Positions 27,714 to 37,893 of a DNA stretch of 64,000 nucleotides are shown one piece after another (position 1 is the stretch's first letter; the number at the start of each line of letters is the position of its first letter). Made by a program: the position numbers and the translations under genes. The stretch spans positions 1 to 64,000 of the forward strand of contig NZ_LHVK01000021.1 in NCBI RefSeq assembly GCF_001269905.1, written 5' to 3'. The notes under the pieces were generated by a model. It was not told the origin of the DNA, ran no database searches, and saw only the letters and a program-made list of their open reading frames with translations. This DNA is from Pseudomonas corrugata (lineage in GTDB: Bacteria; Pseudomonadota; Gammaproteobacteria; Pseudomonadales; Pseudomonadaceae).

Positions 27714-29128
27714 CAGAATTGAAAGTACAGGAAAGGCACGGCTTCACGGCTGGCGATCAGAGCGAACGACAGCAGGAAACCGGCTACGGGCCAAAAGGCG
27801 ACAGCCAATGCATACAACGCATTGCCCGCCATTCGTCTTTCAAAACGTACCTGCCAGATCGGCAGGATCACGCACACCACGCCCAGCACCGCCGCCAGGC
27901 CCTGCACCGGCCGCAACGTCACCGCCAGCGCATCGCCGAGGGCAAACCCGTGCAGGCCGAACTGCCCGGCGTACAGGGTCATGGCCGAATGGAAATCCGG
28001 GGCACGGAACAGTGTCCACGCCAGGCACACGAACAATAGCGTCAGCACATGCGCCAATACACGCGGGACAGCAGGCAGGCTTGAGCGCGACCACGCCCGG
28101 TCGACACACAACGCCACACCATGGGCCGAACCCCACAGCAAGTAGTTCCAACTATCGCCGCCATGCCACAGTCCGGCAATGGCCATGGTCAGGAACAGGT
28201 TGCGATAGGTTTTCCAGACGCCGTGACGGTTACCGCCCAGGCCGATGTACAGGTAATCGCGCAACCAACTGGAGAGCGACAAGTGCCAACGCCGCCAGAA
28301 ATCCTGGATGCTGCTGGCAAGGTACGGCCGGTTGAAGTTTTCCGGGAAGTGAAAGCCCAGCATCAGCCCCAGGCCGATCGCCATGGCGCTGTACCCGGCA
28401 AAGTCGAAGAACAGCTGCAGCGAGTACGCCAGGCAACCAATCCAGGCGTCCACGAATGAGGGGTTTTCCAGATGGAAGGCCACGTCCACCAACGGCGACA
28501 GGGTGTCGGCCACCAACACCTTCATGCACATGCCGACCATGAAGCGGCGTGCCCCCAGGGCGAAGTTCTGCCAGTTGAACCAGCGCTCCACCAGCTCACG
28601 GCGGACCCAGTCATAACGAATAATCGGACCGGCAATCGAGTGGCCGAACATGGAAATGTAGGTGGCGTAGTTGATGAAACTGCGCTCCACCGGAACCGTG
28701 TGGCGATGCACGTCCACCAGGTAGGAAATCGCCTGCAACACGATAAACGACAGACCGGCCGGCAACGCAACCTTCTGCCACTCAAGCGGCATGGCGCCAT
28801 AGTGGGCCATCAGATCGCTCCATGTGCCGGCGAGGATGTTCGCGTATTTGTACCAGCACAGCACAGCGGTATTGAACACGATCAACGCGATCAGCAGCCG
28901 CAAGCGCCCACGGGAGTCCTCGCGGGAACGGTCGACCAGCAGGCCGCCGACCCAGGCAACGATGGTCAGCACGACATGCAACGACAGGAACAGCGGGCTC
29001 AGCCAGCCGTAGAACAGCCAGCTGCCCGCCAGCAGCACCCGGTTGCGCCAGCCGTGGGGAACCAGGGCGTAGATCAACAGGAAGGCAGGGAGGAACAGCG
29101 TCAGGAACTCGAGCGAGGCGAAAACCAT
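27713..29128 (-). CDS. wssH: Cellulose acetylation MBOAT protein WssH (AlgI-like)
   Basis: 471 residues with about 10-12 membrane helices. The MBOAT hallmark is present: IAGLWHGGDSWNYLLWGSAHG with the conserved active-site His, and an FFDFAGYSAMAIGLG block. AlgI-type proteins move acetyl groups across the inner membrane for O-acetylation of exopolysaccharide; here the target is cellulose. It sits between wssG and wssI. Confidence 0.94.
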   Translation of the reverse strand: MVFASLEFLTLFLPAFLLIYALVPHGWRNRVLLAGSWLFYGWLSPLFLSLHVVLTIVAWVGGLLVDRSREDSRGRLRLLIALIVFNTAVLCWYKYANILAGTWSDLMAHYGAMPLEWQKVALPAGLSFIVLQAISYLVDVHRHTVPVERSFINYATYISMFGHSIAGPIIRYDWVRRELVERWFNWQNFALGARRFMVGMCMKVLVADTLSPLVDVAFHLENPSFVDAWIGCLAYSLQLFFDFAGYSAMAIGLGLMLGFHFPENFNRPYLASSIQDFWRRWHLSLSSWLRDYLYIGLGGNRHGVWKTYRNLFLTMAIAGLWHGGDSWNYLLWGSAHGVALCVDRAWSRSSLPAVPRVLAHVLTLLFVCLAWTLFRAPDFHSAMTLYAGQFGLHGFALGDALAVTLRPVQGLAAVLGVVCVILPIWQVRFERRMAGNALYALAVAFWPVAGFLLSFALIASREAVPFLYFQF

Positions 29129-29146
29129 GGCGACAGCGCAATCCGA

Positions 29147-29815
29147 TCAGTGGGACAACGTGTCCGTGGCGGCCAGGAGTCGGGGTCCGGTGGCGGTCGG
29201 CAACAGCAATACGCTGTAGCGCTCGCCCGCCTTCAGCTCACCCAGGTCCAGCGCCGGGCCGACATTGGCATTGGCGCAGACCAGTTGCACGGACAGCTTC
29301 ACCGGGTTGATCGAGCGACGTTGCAGGTTGCCTTCGGCTACGCCTTTGAACAGATCGGCGGTGCGACCTGCGGGGCGCAGACTGGCATCGACGCAACTGC
29401 TGTCCAGGTTGAAGAAGCCCAGCGAGGCCTTGAGGCCGTTGAAGTCGTCCGGGATGTCATGCACGGTCACTTGCCTGAGCCCTTTGCTATCCGGAAGCGC
29501 GACCACCGTCGCGAACTCGCCGGGCTCGGCTTTGACGTCCAGCGCCAGGCGCTGCTGGCCGCTGACCAGGGTGCCCTTGATGGCGCTGCTGGCCGTGACC
29601 GGGAAAAACAGCGACGCAGGCTGCGCCGCGTCCAGGGTCAGCGGCGGTTGGCCTTCCTGGGCTATGACCTGCATCGGCTCTGAGCCGCCGTTGACGAAGC
29701 GAATGAACGCGGCATCTTCGGCAGGACCGGTCGGGTACAACGGGATGTCCGCCGCCACCACGCTCAAGCTCGACAGCAGTAGCCCGGCAGCACTCAAGAC
29801 CTTGGCGGTTTTCAT
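29147..29815 (-). CDS. wssG: Cellulose acetylation accessory protein WssG (AlgF-like)
   Basis: 222 residues with a signal peptide (MKTAKVLSAAGLLLSSLSVVA-A). AlgF-like periplasmic protein with the IPLYPTGPAEDAAFIRFVN start typical of the family. It works with WssH/WssI in O-acetylation, probably as an adaptor or acetyl carrier. The start overlaps the wssF stop by 4 bp, indicating translational coupling. Confidence 0.9.
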   Translation of the reverse strand: MKTAKVLSAAGLLLSSLSVVAADIPLYPTGPAEDAAFIRFVNGGSEPMQVIAQEGQPPLTLDAAQPASLFFPVTASSAIKGTLVSGQQRLALDVKAEPGEFATVVALPDSKGLRQVTVHDIPDDFNGLKASLGFFNLDSSCVDASLRPAGRTADLFKGVAEGNLQRRSINPVKLSVQLVCANANVGPALDLGELKAGERYSVLLLPTATGPRLLAATDTLSH

Positions 29816-30480
29816 TTCTTCGCCCCTTTGTTGCTCAGCGCTTCAGGCGGCAGCTTGCCCAGTGCATTGCCGATTGCACTGCCCCAGGCCTTGTAACCCG
29901 CCACAGTGAAATGTTGACCGTCCGTGGTGACCCATTGGCCCGGCTTGGAGAAGGTCAGCGAATCGATATAGGTGCAAGGCGCAACGTTACTGGCCAGGAA
30001 TTGCGACATCAGTTGGGTGCGCGGATCATTTTTCTGGTACATGCCGCCCGCCTTGCCCCACGCCGGGCCGACCCAGGCACATTTGGTGCCGGTGGCGGCG
30101 ATGGCCTTGGTCAGGCTGGTCACGCTCTGCCAGGCCCAGGCCTTGGGAAACGCCGGTTTGTCGTAGGACGCCATGGTATCGCCGATGACCAGTACGACCA
30201 GGTCGGGCTTGTCCTTGGCGATCAGCTCGGCGATAGGCGTGGTGGTCGCATCACGGCCCTTGATCTCGATCTTGGCGGTGCCTTTTTGCTCGGCGCCACA
30301 ATCGACTTTCTTGGTGATCAACCAGTCACCGGCGCTGGCGCCACAGGCGCCGATGGAATGAACGATCGCTCCCTGGCGGGTGAGATCGGCGTTGAGCGGC
30401 TCCATCAGGTGGTCCGCAAGGCTCATATGGCTTTCGCCGAGCACCAGAAGGGTCAGGCCGGCAAGGGCAGAGGCAGGCAT
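29812..30480 (-). CDS. wssF: SGNH/GDSL-type hydrolase WssF
   Basis: 222 residues. The GDSL-like block I is G-E-S-H at residues 15-18, a DxxH-type block V appears as TDGQHFTVAGY near 187, and a GDTMASY block lies near 100. This predicts an acyl-ester hydrolase or transferase supporting cellulose acetylation. GGAGATATCT precedes the ATG, so the start is well supported, yet only about ten hydrophobic residues precede block I. Export must therefore use the hydrophobic block itself, or the protein stays cytoplasmic. Confidence 0.85.
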   Translation of the reverse strand: MPASALAGLTLLVLGESHMSLADHLMEPLNADLTRQGAIVHSIGACGASAGDWLITKKVDCGAEQKGTAKIEIKGRDATTTPIAELIAKDKPDLVVLVIGDTMASYDKPAFPKAWAWQSVTSLTKAIAATGTKCAWVGPAWGKAGGMYQKNDPRTQLMSQFLASNVAPCTYIDSLTFSKPGQWVTTDGQHFTVAGYKAWGSAIGNALGKLPPEALSNKGAKK

Positions 30481-30495
30481 AGATATCTCCGGGAA

Positions 30496-33400
30496 TCAGT
30501 TCGAATAAGGTGAGCGGTAAGGGCTGACCGGTAGCGCCATCGGGCTGCCCGTCATGTCCTCGAACATATAGCGCGCATACAGGCCACCATTGAATTGCTG
30601 ATAGTCACTGGCGTTATCCATGCCGATCGTTGCACCAAGGAAGAAGCGCGAACCGAACTTGTACTCGCCGGCTGCCGCCAGGCTGTAACCCACACCGGTT
30701 TTGCTCTGTCCTGAGTAGCGCGAGTCGTTGGCCGCCTGGCGGTCACTGTCGTTCGGGAAGAAATCGGCGCCATCCTGCTGGAAGTGCTGGATGCCCACCG
30801 AACTCTTGACCTGATAGGTAAAGCGATCGGTGCGCTGTTGCCAGGTCACCGGCACGCCCAGGGCGAAATAGCTCTGTGGGCTGAAGTAGCCGCCATGCCC
30901 ATACGTGAAGAAGTCCTGGTTGTTTTCGTAGCCCAGCGCAGTGGCGCTCAGGCCAACGGTAAGCGAGTGGTCCTGCGTGTTGTCCAGATACCAGTAGACA
31001 CCACCGCCCAGCTCACCCCGGGTGTTGGACTCGACATTGTGGCCCAGCAGTTCGTGCACCGAGCCATAACCGTATACACCTACCTGCGAGTCGTCGTAGC
31101 TCAGTTCGCCACGCACACCATTGGCGGTGACCCCGCCCCACGATCCACCGCCAGGACGCTTGTCGGTGGTGCCTGCAAACGACGTCAGGCTGTCGGTGAC
31201 CGCGCGACGGGAAGCCACGACCCGATAACGAACGTTGGCGTTGCTATCCAATGGGCGATCGACACTCACGCCCCCCACCGCCGTTGTGTACTTGAAACCG
31301 ATCGGCGTGGTGCCGACATCGGCCTTGATGCCTTCATCGGGACGCTCGTACGCTACCCCAAGGCCGACGCCCTCGGCGCGTTGTGAACCGATACCGGAGG
31401 TTGTGCTGGAGCCGCTGCCGAAACGACTGGCGGCCTCACCCTTCACACTGCCGGCAGTGAGCGCTACGGGGGTAATGCGCACGGCGATGCGGTTGTCGCC
31501 GGCCGGCACGTTCACTTCGAACGGCGTTTCAACGTCAGTCAGTTTGCTCAGGCCCGATTCGCTGTTGTTGCTGCGAACGCTCACCCCTTGGGCAACGTAA
31601 CCGCTGCGCTCCTGAAGAATTCCATTGAGCGCGCGCTGGGCGGAGCTTGTCGAATCGACGACGGTCAGTACCGTTCGAGGTTGCGACTGTGCATTGAAGG
31701 GATTGCTCTGGGCGACCGCGCCCCCCCGCACGGAGGCCGCTTGACCGCTGTTTCGCGGCTGGCCTGGGTAGGCATCGGCAGGCACGCCATCGGCACTGGC
31801 GAGCATGACACCGCCGTTGAGAATGGTCTCCGCCGGCGGTGGAATGGCCGACGCCGGGCCACGCAAAACCTGCCGACGCTGCCCCGCTCCGCCAGCGAAT
31901 GGGTTCGCCGCCACGCTCATCGCGCCAGGCTGGGCGGCCAGGCTGCGTTGCTTCTCGGTCTGCTCGATGGCTACCGCTTTACGCAGCACGTCAGTCGCCT
32001 TGCCACTGTTGCCCATCGCCCGGTAGATGCGCGCGACCTCAGTCAATGATTGCGGATCGTAGTCCTGCAACGCCATGAACTGTTGCAACGCATTTTCCGC
32101 ATAGCTGTTGTCGTGGGCGAGCACGGCAGCATCGGCCGCGTTCAACAACACCAACGGGTCGTTCGGGTTGCGCTTGAGCAGAGGCTTGTAAAGGTCGAAT
32201 GCCTTGGCGTTGTCACCGTTGGCGGTGTACATCCTGGCCAGGGCCGAAGTGGCGGCGACATCACCCGGACGCTGGGCCAACGCCGGCGCCAACGTGTCGT
32301 AGGCCGCGGCCAGGTCACCACCCTCGCGCAACCGGTCAGCCTGACGGATACGGTACAGGTACAACACATCGTCATAACGCTTGCGGGTCGCGACGCTCAA
32401 TGGCTGGTTCTGCAAGCTGTTCAGGATGGAGTTGACCTGGGCATCGTCCCCCGTCTTGAGCAGCAAGGATGCGTATTGCAACATCAGGTCGGCCGACGGC
32501 GCGCTGCCTTGTGCCAACAACGAACGCATCATTGACAGCGCCTGCTCGACATCCCCGGCATCGACATAGGCCGAAGCCAGCGTTGCCGTGCGCTCAGGGC
32601 TGCGAGCGGCCATCGGTTGCAAGCGATCCAGCAAGGCCAGGGCCTCCTGACGCTGCCCGCGTTTGGCCATGGCCGCCGCCAGATTGATCTGCGTGGTCAA
32701 GGTGATCCGATCCGCCAGATCGTTCATGTCAGCGGTGCGGCGGTCGACAGGAATCCGGTTGATGGTGGCCTGGGCGTCTTTCCACTGCTCCATTTCCACC
32801 GACAGCAAGGCGCTGGTATACAGCGCATCGACGTTGTTCGGGTGGTTTTTGAGAAAGGCGTCGATCAGATCTCGGGCCTTTTTCGATTCGCCGGTTTTCA
32901 GATACAGGCGCGCGAGGCTGAAGCGCGTCCAGACGTTGTCCGGGTCGCTGTTCACTGCGTCGGCCAGCGCGCTCTGGGCTCCGCGGATATCACCACGCTG
33001 CTCGGCCACACCAGCCATCTGGGTGGAGCGCAAAGCACGCAACTGGCCGGTGTCGCCGAGCTTGGCCTGTTCAGCGGCAGGCAGGCTGTCCAGCAGGCTC
33101 AAGGCCTCATCGGCCTGCCCGGTTTGCGACAACACATTGACCAGGCCACGTATGGCCTGTGGGTTGCCAGGCTGGCTCGCCAGTACCTGACGGTAGCTGG
33201 TGGCTGCGCTGTCGAACTGGCCGGCCTGGGCCTGGATGTCGGCCAGGGTAAGACGAGCGTCGACGCCATTGGGGTTCAAGCGCATGGCCTGGGCGACGGC
33301 CTCGGTTGCCTTGGCGGTCTGCCCTTTGGCCTGCAGTTCGCGACCCTGTTGCAACAGCGCCCAATAGCGGACACCGTTCAGTGCGGTTTTCCAGCGGGTG

Positions 33401-34419
33401 CCACCGGTGTTGATCGCACGGGTCAGCAGTTGCTCGGCTTCCGAGAAACGCCCCTGTTGCTGACGGACCACACCCAGCCCGCCCAGGGCATCGCTATCAT
33501 CCGGTCGCACCTTGAGGCGCGCCTGGAACGCCTTCTCAGCGCCGACCTGATCGCCCTTCTCCAAAGCGTGCAACCCGCTCGCCACCAAGGGATCCTGCTG
33601 CCAGGTGGAACCTGCGTTGGTGGCCGCTTTTTGCCGCCCCTTGTTCATCTGGTCACGGATTTCCTGATCGTCCGGGTGAACCTTCAGGAACTCTTCGAAC
33701 AGCGGCACCTGGGCAGCATTCGGCGGGCCGATCCAGACCAGCGCCAGGCGCCAGCTTTCATCGGCATCGCCGGCAATTTCCACGCGTTTGGTCAGTCTGG
33801 CGAGCACGCGGGCGCCTTCGGCACGGCTGTCTTCGTGACGAATCAGTTGCTTGCCATAGAACAGTGCCAGGATCGCGTCATCGGGAGTCTCACGCAGCAG
33901 GCGCTCCATGCCCTTGCGCGCTTCGGCCCAACCGTCGGCATTGAAGGCCAGGTTGTTGTAGTACTCACGCCCGACGGTGCCTTCAGGGGTCAGGCCGTTG
34001 AACATCCGGCGAAACATCTCGGTCGCCTTGTCGCGCTCACCTGCGTCGACCAGTCGACGGGCCTCATCCAGGCGCGTCTTGTTGTCCGGCTTGGCCAGCG
34101 CAATGTCCTGCTCCAGTTGGCGAGCCAACCAGGGCTGCGGCGACAGTGCTTGCAGGCGCGCCAGATATTCCTGGGCCTGTTGCGGTTTGTTCTGCTTGAC
34201 GCCGATCAATCCCATGCCATAGAGGGCATCGACCTGATTCGGATCGAGGCGCAGGACCTTTTGCCAGATTTCGGCGGAGCGCGACGCATTCGAACGGGCT
34301 TGCCAGTACTGCCCCTGTTCAACCAATTGAGCCTGGATGTCCGTGCCTTCGGCATGAACACCGGAGGCAATCAGCGCGGTAAAAACTGCAACAGCTAGCG
34401 TAGAGCGGCGCGGGCGCAT
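30496..34419 (-). CDS. wssE: Cellulose export TPR/outer-membrane porin WssE (BcsC)
   Basis: 1307 residues: signal peptide (cleavage after GVHA near 23), a long TPR superhelix (roughly 30-830, many WxxA/LGY-type repeats), a Ser/Pro/Gln-rich linker around 850-930, and a C-terminal BcsC beta-barrel of about 350 residues ending in an aromatic-containing strand. It bridges the periplasm and carries the glucan through the outer membrane. The start overlaps the 3' end of wssD by 25 bp. Confidence 0.95.
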   Translation of the reverse strand: MRPRRSTLAVAVFTALIASGVHAEGTDIQAQLVEQGQYWQARSNASRSAEIWQKVLRLDPNQVDALYGMGLIGVKQNKPQQAQEYLARLQALSPQPWLARQLEQDIALAKPDNKTRLDEARRLVDAGERDKATEMFRRMFNGLTPEGTVGREYYNNLAFNADGWAEARKGMERLLRETPDDAILALFYGKQLIRHEDSRAEGARVLARLTKRVEIAGDADESWRLALVWIGPPNAAQVPLFEEFLKVHPDDQEIRDQMNKGRQKAATNAGSTWQQDPLVASGLHALEKGDQVGAEKAFQARLKVRPDDSDALGGLGVVRQQQGRFSEAEQLLTRAINTGGTRWKTALNGVRYWALLQQGRELQAKGQTAKATEAVAQAMRLNPNGVDARLTLADIQAQAGQFDSAATSYRQVLASQPGNPQAIRGLVNVLSQTGQADEALSLLDSLPAAEQAKLGDTGQLRALRSTQMAGVAEQRGDIRGAQSALADAVNSDPDNVWTRFSLARLYLKTGESKKARDLIDAFLKNHPNNVDALYTSALLSVEMEQWKDAQATINRIPVDRRTADMNDLADRITLTTQINLAAAMAKRGQRQEALALLDRLQPMAARSPERTATLASAYVDAGDVEQALSMMRSLLAQGSAPSADLMLQYASLLLKTGDDAQVNSILNSLQNQPLSVATRKRYDDVLYLYRIRQADRLREGGDLAAAYDTLAPALAQRPGDVAATSALARMYTANGDNAKAFDLYKPLLKRNPNDPLVLLNAADAAVLAHDNSYAENALQQFMALQDYDPQSLTEVARIYRAMGNSGKATDVLRKAVAIEQTEKQRSLAAQPGAMSVAANPFAGGAGQRRQVLRGPASAIPPPAETILNGGVMLASADGVPADAYPGQPRNSGQAASVRGGAVAQSNPFNAQSQPRTVLTVVDSTSSAQRALNGILQERSGYVAQGVSVRSNNSESGLSKLTDVETPFEVNVPAGDNRIAVRITPVALTAGSVKGEAASRFGSGSSTTSGIGSQRAEGVGLGVAYERPDEGIKADVGTTPIGFKYTTAVGGVSVDRPLDSNANVRYRVVASRRAVTDSLTSFAGTTDKRPGGGSWGGVTANGVRGELSYDDSQVGVYGYGSVHELLGHNVESNTRGELGGGVYWYLDNTQDHSLTVGLSATALGYENNQDFFTYGHGGYFSPQSYFALGVPVTWQQRTDRFTYQVKSSVGIQHFQQDGADFFPNDSDRQAANDSRYSGQSKTGVGYSLAAAGEYKFGSRFFLGATIGMDNASDYQQFNGGLYARYMFEDMTGSPMALPVSPYRSPYSN

Positions 34420-35645
34420 GACGTCTCCCAGGACAAAGTGAGCGTTCCGTCATCACGGAACTGGTAACGCTTCTCTGCCCAACCCAACCCGAACAGGCTT
34501 AGCATGACGTTGTAATAGAGAGGATCGGCACCTTGGTCGCTGCCTTTAGCGAACGCCGCAGCAATACTGTCCTGAGCGCGACGTTGCTGTTGCTCGGCCA
34601 ACCAGGGGTGCCCCTTGGCGATGAAATACGGCACCAGCGCCGCCGAATAACCGAACGGCCCCGTGCCATCGACTGCACCGGAAACCACCTGGGCTTTTTC
34701 TGGCGGGAGACCGCTAGACGCGGTGCTTTGGAGCATGCCATCCAGCACTTCCAGAAGTTTTGGATAAGCTGAATCGGTCCTGGGTGTCATCCCCGCCCAC
34801 AGGTAAACGCGGATCGCGTCGTAACTGCCCAATCCGCCCTTGATCGGATCGATCACGAACAGCCCGGACTGCGCGGAAGTCCCCCGATAGCCCACCCAAT
34901 CCGCGATATAGCCCCTGGGGCTGGCACTGCGGATCAGCTTGACGGTGTTGTCCGCAATTTCTTTCCATGGCCCCTTCGGTTGCTCTTTGGCCAGGCGCAG
35001 GAGCAACGGCCGAGGCAGATAGCTCGGATTCAGGCGCCACAGATGGTCTGGCTGGACAAAACCTTCGGGGCCCGGCAGCAGCATTTTGCCGAGGCCCGGC
35101 AACGTGACGACCAGCTTCGATTCAATGGTCTTGAGCAACTGCAGCGCATCGACACGGTACTCGGGACGCTGCCACAGCCGCGCGGCTTCGAGCAGCGAGT
35201 AGACGATCCACAGGTCGGCATCGGACGCCGAGTTAGCATCCTGAAGCTGCCAGCGCCCGTCCTCGCCCTGCCCCCACAGCCAACCAGGCAGGCGGGCCGC
35301 GGGGTCCGAGCCGAGCAGATTTGCGCGGGTCCACGCCCACAGGTGCTCGAAGCGCGCCTGATCGTTACCGATCAACGCGAAGAGCATGCCGTAGGACTGC
35401 CCTTCCGAGGTGCTGTGGTTGGCCTCCATGCTGGAAGACAACATCCGGCCATCGTCCTGGACGTAGCGAGTGGCCCAGGATTCCCACAAAGGCCAATCCC
35501 GGGCTCCACAGGCCGATTCCGTTGCGAACGACGGCAGGCACGTCAATGACACGAGAGAGGCCAGCATGGCGCAGGCAGTACTGCGCAGCCAACCGCAGGA
35601 CAGAACGCGACGCACGTTCATCGATACGGTCTCACGCTCAGACAC
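34395..35645 (-). CDS. wssD: Periplasmic endo-beta-1,4-glucanase WssD (BcsZ, GH8)
   Basis: Up to 416 residues. A GTG at 35645 has AGGAAG about eight bases upstream and overlaps the wssC stop by 8 bp; the ATG at 35621 (MNVRRV) is the alternative and gives a cleaner signal peptide (cleavage near FAT-ESACG). GH8 motifs: catalytic acid Glu in TSEGQSYGM and the conserved Asp in SDADLWIVYSLLEAARLW. BcsZ trims nascent cellulose in the periplasm and is needed for proper export. Confidence 0.94.
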   Translation of the reverse strand: MSERETVSMNVRRVLSCGWLRSTACAMLASLVSLTCLPSFATESACGARDWPLWESWATRYVQDDGRMLSSSMEANHSTSEGQSYGMLFALIGNDQARFEHLWAWTRANLLGSDPAARLPGWLWGQGEDGRWQLQDANSASDADLWIVYSLLEAARLWQRPEYRVDALQLLKTIESKLVVTLPGLGKMLLPGPEGFVQPDHLWRLNPSYLPRPLLLRLAKEQPKGPWKEIADNTVKLIRSASPRGYIADWVGYRGTSAQSGLFVIDPIKGGLGSYDAIRVYLWAGMTPRTDSAYPKLLEVLDGMLQSTASSGLPPEKAQVVSGAVDGTGPFGYSAALVPYFIAKGHPWLAEQQQRRAQDSIAAAFAKGSDQGADPLYYNVMLSLFGLGWAEKRYQFRDDGTLTLSWETSCARAALR

Positions 35646-37893
35646 TCAGTCGCTTCCTGGCTTTGGAACGCAGCCCCAGATAGGCCAGGCCGCTCAGCAA
35701 CAGAACACCCAGTGCCGTCATCAGTAACGTCAAGCCCACATGGCGCGACATCAGCCACTGCACGTACTTGAACGGCGACAGGCTGCCGACGAAATACTGC
35801 TCGTCAGACACCAGCGGCTCGATGGTCTTGCCACGGATGACTACCAGGCTGCCCTGAATGGCACCGGCGTCCTGGTCCGTACGGCTCAATGCCTCAGTCG
35901 CCTGGGCCAGACCGACGGCATCCCCCCCGGCAATGACCACGACACTGCGGCCATTCTTGAGCGGCGATTCGAAACCGGTCAGGTAGGTGTTTGGCCGGCC
36001 GCCGGAAAACGCCATGGCCAGACGGCTTTTGCGCAGGTTCGCTTCAGGATCGGAACTGAGCCAGTCCCGTACGCGCAGGGTCAGATCAGACACTTCGAAA
36101 CGTTGCTGCTGGCCGGTACCGGCCGCCGGCAGACGATCCGCCCACTGGGTCAGCAAAGGCTGGTTCGCGCCGGATGCCATCACCAGCAGGTCCTTGTCGG
36201 CAAAGGCCGGGGCCTGTGCCGCCTGGATGACCGTTACACCGGTGGCGGGATAACCGGTGGACTCACCGAAGCGGCCCAGCACGCTCAGGTAAGCGCTGAC
36301 GTCACCCATCCCGGCGTTGTCCGGCAGCACCACCGCGGTCTGGGACAGGTCGGCCATGCGCGTGAACGGGAAGCCGGCGTCCTTGAACACCCCCAGGTTG
36401 GGCATGGCCATGAAATGGTCGTAATCGGTCAGGTCCAGCGTCGACTCAGGGTCGATGCTGCCGCGCATATTGTCGATGATGATGTCGCGGCACTCACCCT
36501 CCTTGATGTAATCGTACATATAGCGCAATTGCAGCCGCGACTTCAGTGCAACGGAATTGAGCGGCAGCAACACGCGCATGTCACGCACCAGGGCCTCGTC
36601 CTTGATCGCGCTCAACAGGCTCTTGTCCAGACGTTCGAGCGAAGGCAGGGTTTCAGACTTGATCAGGCCATCGTTGAAGCTGACGATGAAGGATGAATTG
36701 ACTGATTTGGGCTGCGGCGTATAGCGATACCTGAGGTTCAGCGGCGCGCCATCCTGGTGCCAGTTGAACAGATCCGGCGGGAAGTTCAGCGGTACGGTAA
36801 TGTCGCCCGGGTTGTACCCGGAAACGTTCAGTTGCTTGCTCGCAATCAGCTCACCCAACTTGACCGGGCGGTCGGTGGGCAGCCAGTTCGGTGCATCGTA
36901 AGGCTTGCGCGGCTTGATTACATCGAGCTTGTTGATGACCACGGTGCTGCCCGACAGCGCCTGGCCACCGACCGATAACGCGATGGCGGCCAGCTTGAGC
37001 TCTTCGCTGTTGCGACCCGACACCACCAGCAACTTGCCGTTGGCGTCGTTCGGGTTGGTCAGGATGCTCAGCGTCGGCCCCTTTGGCGCAGGAATCGACA
37101 ATTCCCCCACCTGTGCAGGTGCATCGCCGCTGAGCACAATCACACCGTTGCCCTGGGCGGGCAGCGTATTGAGCTGGGCCCGGAAGGTTGCCCCGCGATA
37201 GCTCGCCAGGGCACCGAACCAGGACGACAGCACGCCCGCGGCCTCGAGGGTGCCGTTGTCCGGCGCGGCGCTGAAGATGATCGGCAGATCCAGGAGGCGG
37301 GCATCGCGCCGATCAAAGAACGGCACGGGCATCAGCGAAAGATCGTTCGGCAATGCCAGCGGCGAAGTCTGGATCTGCAACGAAGAGTCATTGCTGACCT
37401 TGGCCCACAGGCTTGAGTGCTGAGGATCCTCACAGCTCATGGTGTAGTGGCCGATGAACTGCACGCTCAGGCGATTGAACTCGGTGATCAACTGCGGGGG
37501 AATCTCCACCGTTTGCTTTTGCAGCGTGCCGGCGTTCTCCTTGGGCAGCGGCACACTCGCCGCCACTTCGTCGTTGACCATGATATTGATCTGGGACAGA
37601 TCGGGCAGCAGCGCCGGTGAATAGCTGTATCGCAGCGTCAGATGCGCACCGGTCACAACCTGATCGGCCCGCACGTCAAAGTTGACGCTATCGGTCGCTT
37701 CGACGCCATGCAGGTTCATCGGATAGGCACGCCCCAACTGCTTGAGGGTCAGGGTGTAGCCATCGCTAGTGTCCGCCGGCGCGGTATCGGCGAAAGCCGC
37801 GCCACCACTCAAAGCCAGCAACGTTGAAGCCAGAATGACCAGCGAGCGCCTGTTTTCGCGTTGGCCTACGCCTGAGGAATGCTTCACGTTCAT
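35638..37893 (-). CDS. wssC: Cellulose synthase regulatory/periplasmic subunit WssC (BcsB)
   Basis: 751 residues with signal peptide, the repeated carbohydrate-binding/ferredoxin-like BcsB fold and a single C-terminal membrane anchor (GLTLLMTALGVLLLSGLAYL) followed by a basic tail, the arrangement needed to contact BcsA. The start overlaps the wssB stop by 4 bp. It completes the catalytic core with WssB. Confidence 0.95.
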   Translation of the reverse strand: MNVKHSSGVGQRENRRSLVILASTLLALSGGAAFADTAPADTSDGYTLTLKQLGRAYPMNLHGVEATDSVNFDVRADQVVTGAHLTLRYSYSPALLPDLSQINIMVNDEVAASVPLPKENAGTLQKQTVEIPPQLITEFNRLSVQFIGHYTMSCEDPQHSSLWAKVSNDSSLQIQTSPLALPNDLSLMPVPFFDRRDARLLDLPIIFSAAPDNGTLEAAGVLSSWFGALASYRGATFRAQLNTLPAQGNGVIVLSGDAPAQVGELSIPAPKGPTLSILTNPNDANGKLLVVSGRNSEELKLAAIALSVGGQALSGSTVVINKLDVIKPRKPYDAPNWLPTDRPVKLGELIASKQLNVSGYNPGDITVPLNFPPDLFNWHQDGAPLNLRYRYTPQPKSVNSSFIVSFNDGLIKSETLPSLERLDKSLLSAIKDEALVRDMRVLLPLNSVALKSRLQLRYMYDYIKEGECRDIIIDNMRGSIDPESTLDLTDYDHFMAMPNLGVFKDAGFPFTRMADLSQTAVVLPDNAGMGDVSAYLSVLGRFGESTGYPATGVTVIQAAQAPAFADKDLLVMASGANQPLLTQWADRLPAAGTGQQQRFEVSDLTLRVRDWLSSDPEANLRKSRLAMAFSGGRPNTYLTGFESPLKNGRSVVVIAGGDAVGLAQATEALSRTDQDAGAIQGSLVVIRGKTIEPLVSDEQYFVGSLSPFKYVQWLMSRHVGLTLLMTALGVLLLSGLAYLGLRSKARKRLSV

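Noticed and set aside
32617..34398. 593-codon + strand open frame inside wssE
   Set aside because: Shadow of the TPR-encoding minus strand; no recognisable domain or ribosome site.
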